NCBI GenBank assembly: GCA_017405115.1
Contig: JAFRBA010000084.1
Span: 1 to 14,362 of the forward strand
Direction: 5' to 3'
DNA: 14,362 nucleotides
DNA from: Kiritimatiellia bacterium
GTDB taxonomy: Bacteria; Verrucomicrobiota; Kiritimatiellia; RFP12; UBA1067
Every line of letters begins with the position of its first letter. The first letter of the stretch is position 1. Both the position numbers and the translations under genes were made by a program. Shown one piece after another: positions 6,801-11,746 of the stretch. Below the pieces are notes generated by a model. The model saw only the letters and a list, made by a program, of their open reading frames with translations. It made no database searches and was not told where the DNA came from.

Positions 6801-9029
6801 CATGGCGTCGATCTCGACGGCCGTCCCCGCGGTGCGGTCGCCGAACGTCCACCTGGCGATGCGCCCGGGCGTCGCCGCCATCTCGCCGTCCTCCGTTGCA
6901 TCCGGCGACACGTAGCACGCGAAGCCGACGCTCGCCGACGACGCGCCGGGCGCAAGCCGCTGGCCGCCGAGGTCGACGCTGGCAGTCGAGTTCGTCTCGA
7001 GAAGCATGAGGGAGCGGCTGCCGCACGCCACCATCTGAGGATCGGCCGAGCCGAATTGGGACGCCAGCACGATCTCCGGGAAGAGCCCCGGCGTCATCGT
7101 CGCGTTCCACGTGACGTTGTAGTTCTGCACAAGGGCCGGATAGCTGACGGGAACGCTCATCTGCTGGGTCTGGAAGTTCGCGCGCCACCACACCTGTATC
7201 TTGGATCCGCTCTCGTTGACGCCGTAGATCGCGGAGTCGAGATTCTCAAACGGGTCGTCTTCGGAACCGCCCGTCACTTCATTCATCAGCTCGTCGGCCG
7301 ACATCGCCATGTCGATGGGGAGGAGGGATGTTCCGTCCGGGCGGTGGTAAAGCCGCGGATTCCAGTTGCGTCCGCGCGATTCCGGCTCGTAGATGTAGCC
7401 CGCGAGCGTGTCGTCCACGCGTTCGGACATCGCCCGCGCGTCGGGACCGGCCTCGAGTCCGATGCGCGGCGTCAGCTCCTTGCCGATCGGCCACTCGAAT
7501 ATCCAGGGCGTCGCAACCAGTTTGTCGTCGCATCCCGTCAATTCTACGGGGAGATAGGACGGGCAGCCGCCTCCGCTCTGGTTCGCGAGCTTGACGAGGA
7601 TTTTGCTGCCGCGGCTCCCGCTGAACGCGAGCGTCCCCCTGCTGGCGTCGTAGTTCGCCGAAACCGTCGCCGGCATCTTGAATCCGGACATCGTCACCAC
7701 GTAGTTCGTGGGCACGTTCATGGGACAGCCCGCCGGCGCGCCGTCCGGCGCCACGACGACGCGCAGGGGCTTCTCCGGCCAGCTGACGAGATAATAGTCG
7801 TGCTCGAAGTTCCACTTCGTCTTCATCGGGTCTTCCGTCTGCCAGAAGACCTCCGCCTTCCACGGCATGGCCATGCCGGACGAGCTCGTCGTCACGTCGG
7901 TCGGCGCTATGGCGAACACCTTGCCGTGGTTCGGGTCGGTCAGTTCCCTGCCATGTTCGGCCTGGTACTGCTCGAGATACGGCGAGTACGGGTCGTTGGC
8001 CTCGCGCTCTAGCCCGGAGGCGGCGACTGCATAGAGCTTGCCGTCCGCGTATCCGCCGCCGATCGGCTGAAGGCAGTCTCCCACCTCTGCGTTGAGCGTC
8101 GCCACGTTGGGCGGGCATATCTCGACCACGATGTGCGCGATCATGTGGTCTTTCGTCTCCGTGTCGTAGTAGGCGAGCACGAACTGGCCCTGCGGACAGT
8201 TGATCGCGCCCGTCTGTTCGTCCACGTTGTAGCGCACGGTCAGAAGCTTCGAGTTCGACGAGTCGTAGTCGATGCCGTATACGACGTTTGAGGTGCCCTG
8301 CCCGTTTGCGCGATAGACGCTCGTGAGGAGGGACTTGTCGCCGAAGAACTTGACGAACTTGCCCGAGAGGTCGATGAACGCGGCGTTGTTGGCCTCGTCC
8401 ACCCGCGTCGCGAATAGCCTGTACGGCCGCGCCGACGACGAGCTGCCGATCGAGTAGGTGCGCGAGTCGCTCTCGCCCGAAACGGTCACCCACGTCAGAT
8501 CCGTCGCGCCGCTCGCGGTGAAGATCACGCGCTCGCATTCGTTCGACGCGCCGACGTCGAATACGATCCTGCCCTCGGCGACCGCCGTGGCGTTCGAGGC
8601 GAATGTGGCGGCCCAGTCGATGTCCTTCGGATCGAAGATCGTGTCGGTGCAGAAGTCGCCGAGCTTGGCGTCCGGCGGCTGCTCCGAAAGCGTCCGGCCG
8701 ACCGTCCACGCCGCGAGCTCCCACCGCATCGACCTGTCCTTGGCCGAAATGGACGTCACGGCCTCATCGGGCGACGTCGGCGCGCGGACGGTCGAGATCG
8801 GATACACCACCGTCGGCTGCACGAAGCGGGAATCGCCGCCGACCGTGTGGATGTAGACCGGAAGGTCTACCTCGCCGAGCGTAAGCTGCGAATCCGCCGG
8901 CTCCGCCGCGTTTGCCGTCGCGCAGAGCGCGAACGCAAACGCTGCGGTTGAAAAGTTGAAAGGTTGAAAAGTTGAAAAGCACCTTTTCAACAATCCATTC
9001 CTTTTCGTGTTTGACGAAATATTTTTCAT
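885..9029 (-). CDS. Giant secreted protein, 2714 aa, with TcA-toxin-like C-terminal half
   Basis: A Sec signal peptide covers residues 1-41 (KR at 15-16, hydrophobic AAFAFALCATANA, cleavage after ANA). ATG at 9029 is chosen because AGAAAGGA lies 10 nt upstream; an in-frame TTG at 9056 and ATG at 9038 have no well-spaced SD. Residues 42 to about 880 are beta-rich with scattered Cys, including a divergent ConA/LamG-like stretch near 670-830. Around 890-915 is an NPNEEHAFI...ALRNDLN block. Further marks are LRYRP (~1540), AEGWLQRVL (~1580), LLDEELALLRGR (~1720), QYPQGHGDAWGHYLSAL (~1785), DYQDEAKFA (~1828), IKKIDRTT (~1920), PYSGDIGPGGTYPQGYDGPDL (~2035) and coiled coil at ~2145-2180 and ~2257-2400. 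LGINNPD (~2457), IPFST and FFGRPL follow at ~2525-2545. The C-terminus carries LVGRSVWNDRW and DIKLGIRAYSRQGN. These blocks match, from memory, an uncharacterised giant family of Verrucomicrobiota and marine bacteria. The element order from 1540 onward resembles TcA pore-forming toxin subunits. No enzyme motif is seen. The gene is full length with no frameshift. Confidence 0.93.
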   Translation of the reverse strand: MKNISSNTKRNGLLKRCFSTFQPFNFSTAAFAFALCATANAAEPADSQLTLGEVDLPVYIHTVGGDSRFVQPTVVYPISTVRAPTSPDEAVTSISAKDRSMRWELAAWTVGRTLSEQPPDAKLGDFCTDTIFDPKDIDWAATFASNATAVAEGRIVFDVGASNECERVIFTASGATDLTWVTVSGESDSRTYSIGSSSSARPYRLFATRVDEANNAAFIDLSGKFVKFFGDKSLLTSVYRANGQGTSNVVYGIDYDSSNSKLLTVRYNVDEQTGAINCPQGQFVLAYYDTETKDHMIAHIVVEICPPNVATLNAEVGDCLQPIGGGYADGKLYAVAASGLEREANDPYSPYLEQYQAEHGRELTDPNHGKVFAIAPTDVTTSSSGMAMPWKAEVFWQTEDPMKTKWNFEHDYYLVSWPEKPLRVVVAPDGAPAGCPMNVPTNYVVTMSGFKMPATVSANYDASRGTLAFSGSRGSKILVKLANQSGGGCPSYLPVELTGCDDKLVATPWIFEWPIGKELTPRIGLEAGPDARAMSERVDDTLAGYIYEPESRGRNWNPRLYHRPDGTSLLPIDMAMSADELMNEVTGGSEDDPFENLDSAIYGVNESGSKIQVWWRANFQTQQMSVPVSYPALVQNYNVTWNATMTPGLFPEIVLASQFGSADPQMVACGSRSLMLLETNSTASVDLGGQRLAPGASSASVGFACYVSPDATEDGEMAATPGRIARWTFGDRTAGTAVEIDAMLVNDETEGYGVKVVKKAGAEETSETQAVPTGTWFEVEVALPAAALGHGVTATYGASDAAAGESATFIALDSLGLWYGGGTNDSDVVYGFDFAAEGDLATLGTNGTVRTATDALGNVLTCRNCSTLGSGAPEPFALKLAAEGGVAPEIYYENNPNSTGYNPNEEHAFIDVNGDYVAWALRNDLNTEETSRPLVLVMYAKGGKGMMQAYTVAKTSPEYPEMASANIVGNMLLPPAPVGRLAGSKTSLDTAASAFDFKDNAVVYKDRKNGLWARRDGIAFAKYGYPMQEGFYFPSLAVQPAVGTPIAWLACEDVANPTLAQITDIENAVGWKWTIDWPAEVPTMKIGQVLTKAALGLPEMWNAASMAVCYPNPSPADVAAGNSDGLPVVELIDPTVKQSSSVTIPVNASFPDEYGFVLGASGTTFIRKGKYFFTGLPPSISDRFYVTVEDGGLLNPGLHGTMNLIGQLVEKESGGSYLELNVLTDAERAAIKALCKLDATQKPEEVAAWNAAADSLAVTEVLPSPRTNFGAPVETEGKKTMSLAFPSKELYDDWAYKMKYDAAAIVDKRFVVEALTLTDIGSLFRVVGGKEVEVENTAFASWKLEKMRTEKVKGDRLEYAKSCYEEAGLNTYLGKEWDDVVSNKAPWSVVFVEGTFAWKSKEYLAANTYLPRDHYALVANGMGAGYVTLIENDNPDPTQVSEGLPVQMHVIKVVPELYADGIAVLNDPLNKLSEKLTLLYRTPLGSAANNYEFQWCYTTPLADGDVPEKGTPNWKDKALEAGLVSVQLGESGANLQDYVNTYYTLRYRPLRGTTAWQLLAAAHPDWTSDEQFWSRWADEQLAEGWLQRVLNSLTPFAQRVEDFYNNPSDIWFTMLEQIGRPYQGDVALNNDNLSEVGLLELYQTVFNRAESLLVSAGGNNIDMSKQLMLAQTRMGEFYSLLGAEAYSDAKNPLISPGTDGQQFASGTFSFANQVPSLLDEELALLRGRTAATQFPRMTEAPLYNRLAWNLTKGITEGEPAYVANYGIRARDGILDVNCAAAQYPQGHGDAWGHYLSALTGYYRLLRNPWFDWTAAMGEMLMDQKLMNVDYQDEAKFADAAVKLVQTGTDAMDLTLRKAYKENGGDATAAYFDANAEQAFGYGEWATRTGLAAAYGWMTANALLPTNDAPYQAFTDKGIKKIDRTTASQLPVLASSVRVVERKLQGFEAGANPLGLSENAIPFDIDPDRLAQKESHFEQILERAEKALANCYTVLDYANVYGSCLAQIASNEETALANVAAQEQAFNNQLISIYGTPYSGDIGPGGTYPQGYDGPDLYNYTYMDLLPYGILEDMQTQFTNSYKLVEADGIGWKYKNKRDWLGEETTTNDEISIYYIVNEGGIRMKPPTVTGARRMEGTIQTAYRNYISAYLKVKEAMDNYDTKLTILKEGVKMAKSAEEALWKTTGIELGLVFVKLPLDTMDDDYHIDLGEFELNLMMVDSDIVDSGIPGISSAGMTIAIDPEALINAPQVPVEKMELYSLAALNMLAYQTRHTKQTVSAIIDAMKAVYDTEESIRDTYKQIKEQVENLAMDLNLAILAIPPAFAELSAAEAAYRAQVEIGEQLQEQRALWRQQASNSATGQRYLDMYNRVQRNIALTKYTTAFDTAQRYVWELAKVYDYETGLLSSDPQAGKQFLADIIATRSLGQPGVSISSATTDGGLYDIVNRMKANWDVLKPRLGINNPDKPAKWFSLRREFFRIKQGADGDAAWRKELAKYRVDNILTVPDFLRHCQPPASQNAVVCREPGYIIPFSTAINNAENFFGRPLIFGDGQFSSSDYATKIDAVGVNLVGLNEIPGGENVEPNIYLVPAGLDYMRSPAGTERALLSWNVVDQVMPLPYTVGSAELDAQDWISTFSGLDGTSDATATIRRHSTLRAGADFKSTRLVGRSVWNDRWLIVIPASAIDADREKAMKLIEAGVKDIKLGIRAYSRQGN
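8946..8978. repeat. GTTGAAAR octamer array inside the giant gene's signal-peptide region
   Basis: On the plus strand, a G is followed by four octamers: GTTGAAAA, GTTGAAAG, GTTGAAAA, GTTGAAAA. On the coding strand it reads YTTTCAAC and encodes residues 18-28 (FSTFQPFNFST), between the basic n-region and the hydrophobic core of the signal peptide. The orientation is opposite, relative to transcription, to the arrays at 9050-9110 and 11704-11743. The 32 bp at 8946-8977 are the exact reverse complement of 11713-11744. Confidence 0.9.
8971..8991. repeat. 9-bp inverted repeat with 3-nt spacer
   Basis: GTTGAAAAG and CTTTTCAAC flank the trinucleotide CAC, giving a perfect 9-bp hairpin that uses the last octamer of the array as one arm. 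It lies at codons 13-20 of the giant gene. Its stem is A/T-rich, so it is moderately stable at best. It competes with the longer pairing to the array at 9049-9065. Confidence 0.6.
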
Positions 9030-9039
9030 AAAGCTCATT

Positions 9040-9047
9040 TCCTTTCT
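9040..9047 (-). promoter_or_regulatory. Ribosome binding site of the giant gene
   Basis: The gene strand reads AGAAAGGA, an 8-nt match to the anti-SD complement AGAAAGGAGG, with 10 nt to the ATG at 9029. It rules in that ATG over the overlapping ATG at 9038, which would have only 1 nt of spacing. The site lies inside the loop of the 17-bp inverted repeat formed by 8947-8963 and 9049-9065. Confidence 0.75.
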
Positions 9048-9049
9048 GC

Positions 9050-9110
9050 CTTTCAACTTTTCAACTCCTCAACAGGCGAAGCCGAACCTTTCAAATTTTC
9101 AACCTTTCAG
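9050..9110. repeat. Octamer array in the gap before the giant gene
   Basis: On the plus strand, 9050-9073 holds CTTTCAAC, TTTTCAAC and a variant TCCTCAAC. After a 14-bp spacer containing GGCGAAGCC, 9088-9110 holds CTTTCAAA, TTTTCAAC and CTTTCAG. On the gene strand these read GTTGAAAR. The TGA stop of the upstream gene (9107-9109) lies within the last unit, so the array begins at the stop codon. Confidence 0.85.
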
Positions 9111-11698
9111 CGGTCGTTTCCGACGAACGGGAAGAACGTCACCTTGAGTCCGCCCGCGTCGGACGTGGGCGCGCGAACCTTTTCATCCTTGCGGCAGTAC
9201 TGCACGACCGCCGGACAGCGCAAGGCGCGATCGCCCGTCGCACAGCTTGAGACAAGCGCGATGCCGTCCGCCGGCGCGGTCGCAAGCACATCCCCGCGAA
9301 GAACCGCGCCGGACGTCGCGAGAACAGTCGGCTTCGCCGAAGAAAGCGCCTTCACGCCCTTTCCGCGCAGAAGCTGCGTGCGTTCGCCAGCGCCAAGGGC
9401 GAGCGGCGAAACAGACACCTTGCCCGCGCCCGGCGCCGTCACGGCGCCAGCAACTTCAAGATGCGACACCGTCGCGTCCGCCGCCACGACGGCGTTTTCG
9501 GTCACGAGGTTTCCTACGCGGATGTCAAGCGCGGCCCCTTCCGCCGCAAGCGCCCTGTTGACTGCGGCGACGGACCTCAGTTCGCGCCTCGGCTTCAACT
9601 CCGTCGCGAGACTGGCCGTATTCCCGAGCGCCAGCCCCACGTGCGACACGCGCCCCGTCGCGATCAGCGCGGCAAGCGCCTCGTCGCCGAACGCATGCAC
9701 GAAGCTGCCGTCGGCGTTCACGGTCACATCCACCCCATCAGGTTTCGTCTGCCAGAGCGGCGTCGTCGCCTCCGATCCGTCGTACACGCGGAAGTGCATC
9801 TTCTTCGTGTAGGTCGTGTCATGCACGGCAGGTTCGCCCGTCAGCAGATTCAGCTGTCCGCGGTAGACGAGCTTCACGACGCTGCCTTCCGGGATCTCCC
9901 ACCTCGCGTAAAGCGTAGTATCCGGCGTCAAGGCAGAAACGGAACTTTCTACGAAAGCGCCGTTCTCGTCGTAAACCTGCACGCCGCCATCCGTGTAGTA
10001 GCCGAGGAATTTGTAGTCGCCCCTGCGTGTCACGACCGGCGCGGCAGGCGCCGCGCCTTCAAAATTGTAGTTGGTGGCTCCGACCGTCGAACCGGACGAA
10101 ACAAACTTGAAACTGACGACCAGGGGACGCCATTGTGCGTAGAGAGTCGAAACCTCCGCCGGCGTCCAAGCCGCGGGATTCGTGTAGCGGAGGTTGCTGG
10201 CGAAAATCTGTTCTCCCCCCGTTTCCTGCGTATAGTAGCCGATGAAAACGTGGTTCCAGAGGTTGCCCGGCCACGGAGCCGTCACGCCAGAGATGTTGGA
10301 GCAGTAGACTTTATTGACCTCCGCGCCTTCCGACACGAAGGCAATGGAGTAACGCGATGTCGTCAGGCTGCAATTCTGGAAGGCCGGCCCGTTCAAATAA
10401 ACGCCGTTCTCCGGGCTCTTTCCGTTCAACTCGTATTTGAGTTTTCTCGTATTGGAGTTGAGCGTGATATTGGCCGTGTAGTTGGTCGGATCGAACTCTC
10501 CGCCGGGCCTGTCCACGAGAGTAACGGTATCCAGGACGTTTCCGCTCGCATCGAGCTGATAGACCTTGACGTTGGCGACCGTGCTGCTGCCCTCGCATCG
10601 CGCCGCAACGGATGCGGTCACGACAACGCCGGTCTGGATTTCGCTAGACGTGATTCCAAAGTCCGCAAGCGTCACCGTCTGCGACATCGTGGAAAGCGCG
10701 TGGTTTTTGGAATAATCCGCCATAAACCAGTCTCCCCCGCCCGATGATATGCAGTTCCACGCGCCGTACTCGACTGTCCATCCGTCTGTAGTGCTGCCTT
10801 CGCCATTCGTCAAAAGTTCCACCGTGCCCGTCAGCTTCCAGAGCGGAGCAAAAGCCTTGAGCATTGCCTTGCCTTCCGAAACAGTCCAATTTTCGCCAAG
10901 AGACGCGGCAACCGCCGCTGCCGACATCGAAGAGGCGTCGTCGCCTTGGATTTCATCGAGCGATGCCGTGTAGTAGCAGCTAATCACACTCACGGAATAG
11001 CCCTGATGCCTGGAAAACGTCGAAGAACCCGTCTTTTCCGATACGACGATATTTTCGGGGGCGAACAGGGAATTGTAAATACGGAGATCCGTCGCATTGA
11101 AATTGAAGCCGACAAAACCGCCGATATTGATTCCGTCCGCAACAAGCAGCGAGCCGTCGAAATGGCAGTTCTTCAACTCGACACCCTGCGATTCCCAGTA
11201 AGTCCTGCCGATGAAGCCACCGCTGGTCGCATCGCCGCTTACGGTGCTCGTGATGCTGACTGACGAACGGCAGCGCGTTATGGTAGCGCCGCTGGTAGCG
11301 CCGCTGGGGCGCACTTCGCCGATCAACCCGGAGGCGAACTGGCTATCGGTGACAATAGCGCCAGCCGTATGCAAATCGGAAATCTTCGCGCCGGAAACGT
11401 AGCCGAACGGAGCGAGACATTCGACGCCGGAAGAATCCCAGTTCAAAGTCAGCGTGTGGCTGTTGCCGTTGAACGAACCGACGTATGGATGCTCCCCGGA
11501 GTCGCCGACGCGCGGGGAGTCTTGCGCGAGCGTCACGTCGGCGGCAAGTTCCGCGTCGAGCGTCGTCTCGCCGTTGTTCACGCGGGCCGCGAACGCCGCC
11601 CAATCTTCGGCATCCGCTATTTGCACCGTTTCCGCGCCGGCCTGCAGCGCAAAGAGCGCGGCGGCCGTCGCCAGTATTCTCACAAGATTCTTTTTCAT
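9107..11698 (-). CDS. Secreted modular surface protein with GLUG-like, InlB B-repeat and stalk-type domains, 863 aa
   Basis: The signal peptide is MKKN plus a hydrophobic core to residue 18, with cleavage after AGA at 20-22. ATG at 11698 is preferred over the in-frame TTG at 11710, which lies in repeat sequence. Residues 24-200 resemble GLUG-motif surface domains: FNGNSHTLTL at 76-85, APFGYVSGAKISDL at 96-109 and repeated GGF(I/V)G at 160-164 and 193-197. Residues about 300-445 form one beta-sandwich (DGWTVEYGAW ... QTVTLADFGI ... VKVYQLDASGNVLDTV ... LKYELNGKSPENGVYLNGPAF), galactose-binding or FBA-like by eye. Two InlB B-type repeats follow at about 449-524 (ends LYAQW) and 526-600 (ends LYARWE). 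Residues 605-715 match a common stalk module: VYRGQL, FRVYDGSEATTPLW, DGSFVHAF, VGLALG, PRRELRSV. The rest is Ala/Val-rich and ends GLKVTFFPFVGNDR. It is probably a surface adhesin or fibre-like protein. The ligand is unknown. Confidence 0.9.
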   Translation of the reverse strand: MKKNLVRILATAAALFALQAGAETVQIADAEDWAAFAARVNNGETTLDAELAADVTLAQDSPRVGDSGEHPYVGSFNGNSHTLTLNWDSSGVECLAPFGYVSGAKISDLHTAGAIVTDSQFASGLIGEVRPSGATSGATITRCRSSVSITSTVSGDATSGGFIGRTYWESQGVELKNCHFDGSLLVADGINIGGFVGFNFNATDLRIYNSLFAPENIVVSEKTGSSTFSRHQGYSVSVISCYYTASLDEIQGDDASSMSAAAVAASLGENWTVSEGKAMLKAFAPLWKLTGTVELLTNGEGSTTDGWTVEYGAWNCISSGGGDWFMADYSKNHALSTMSQTVTLADFGITSSEIQTGVVVTASVAARCEGSSTVANVKVYQLDASGNVLDTVTLVDRPGGEFDPTNYTANITLNSNTRKLKYELNGKSPENGVYLNGPAFQNCSLTTSRYSIAFVSEGAEVNKVYCSNISGVTAPWPGNLWNHVFIGYYTQETGGEQIFASNLRYTNPAAWTPAEVSTLYAQWRPLVVSFKFVSSGSTVGATNYNFEGAAPAAPVVTRRGDYKFLGYYTDGGVQVYDENGAFVESSVSALTPDTTLYARWEIPEGSVVKLVYRGQLNLLTGEPAVHDTTYTKKMHFRVYDGSEATTPLWQTKPDGVDVTVNADGSFVHAFGDEALAALIATGRVSHVGLALGNTASLATELKPRRELRSVAAVNRALAAEGAALDIRVGNLVTENAVVAADATVSHLEVAGAVTAPGAGKVSVSPLALGAGERTQLLRGKGVKALSSAKPTVLATSGAVLRGDVLATAPADGIALVSSCATGDRALRCPAVVQYCRKDEKVRAPTSDAGGLKVTFFPFVGNDR
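11281..11304. repeat. 12-bp perfect tandem duplication encoding SGATSGAT
   Basis: TGGTAGCGCCGC occurs twice head to tail. On the coding strand it encodes SGAT twice (residues 132-139 of the GLUG/InlB-repeat protein). The duplication keeps the frame and lies in a surface-loop-like stretch, which fits recent replication slippage. Confidence 0.85.
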
Positions 11699-11702
11699 AT
11701 AA

Positions 11703-11708
11703 CCTTTC
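11703..11708 (-). promoter_or_regulatory. SD-like GAAAGG supplied by the octamer array
   Basis: The gene strand reads GAAAGG then TTAT and the ATG at 11698. It is complementary to CCUUUC of the 16S 3' end, but the 4-nt spacing is short. A second GAAAGG 8 nt further upstream, also in the array, is an alternative. No other SD-like element exists in this 48-bp gap, so the repeat appears to be the ribosome binding site. Confidence 0.5.
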
Positions 11709-11743
11709 AACCTTTCAACTTTTCAACCTTTCAACTTTTCAAC
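11704..11743. repeat. Five-unit YTTTCAAC octamer array filling the gap between genes
   Basis: Five perfect octamers lie on the plus strand: CTTTCAAC, CTTTCAAC, TTTTCAAC, CTTTCAAC, TTTTCAAC. They occupy 40 of the 48 bp between the stop of the beta-helix gene (TAG at 11747-11749) and the next start codon. The gene-strand version is GTTGAAAR, and A and G alternate at the eighth position across most of the array, so the working unit may be the 16-mer GTTGAAAAGTTGAAAG. Positions 11713-11744 recur inverted and perfect at 8946-8977. Confidence 0.95.
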
Positions 11744-11746
11744 CGG

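Noticed and set aside
6860..7020. A classical LamG domain in the giant protein
   Set aside because: The beta-rich stretch sits where related giants carry a LamG domain, but I cannot see the typical LamG signature, so I call it only divergent ConA/LamG-like.
9029..9056. TTG at 9056 (or ATG at 9038) as start of the giant gene
   Set aside because: TTG lies in the repeat with no SD of its own, and ATG at 9038 is only 1 nt from the SD. ATG at 9029 has AGAAAGGA at 10 nt and gives a normal signal peptide.
9075..9083. GGCGAAGCC as a terminator hairpin between the two genes
   Set aside because: The stem has 3 bp only and no T-tract follows on the gene strand.
9461..10747. A 428-codon plus-strand ORF, and similar ones at 5433-6668 and 7056-8012
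   Set aside because: They are Arg/His-rich shadow frames of GC-rich genes, without RBS or recognisable domains.
11698..11710. TTG at 11710 as start of the 863-aa protein's gene
   Set aside because: It falls inside an octamer. The ATG at 11698 begins MKKN, a standard signal-peptide start.
8947..11743. Octamer arrays as a CRISPR array
   Set aside because: The units are contiguous 8-mers with no unique spacers, and there is no leader and no cas gene.
9050..11743. TTGAAA in each octamer as -35 boxes of promoters
   Set aside because: TTGAAA is 5/6 of TTGACA and occurs in every unit, but no TATAAT-like box lies 16-18 nt downstream on the gene strand in either gap.
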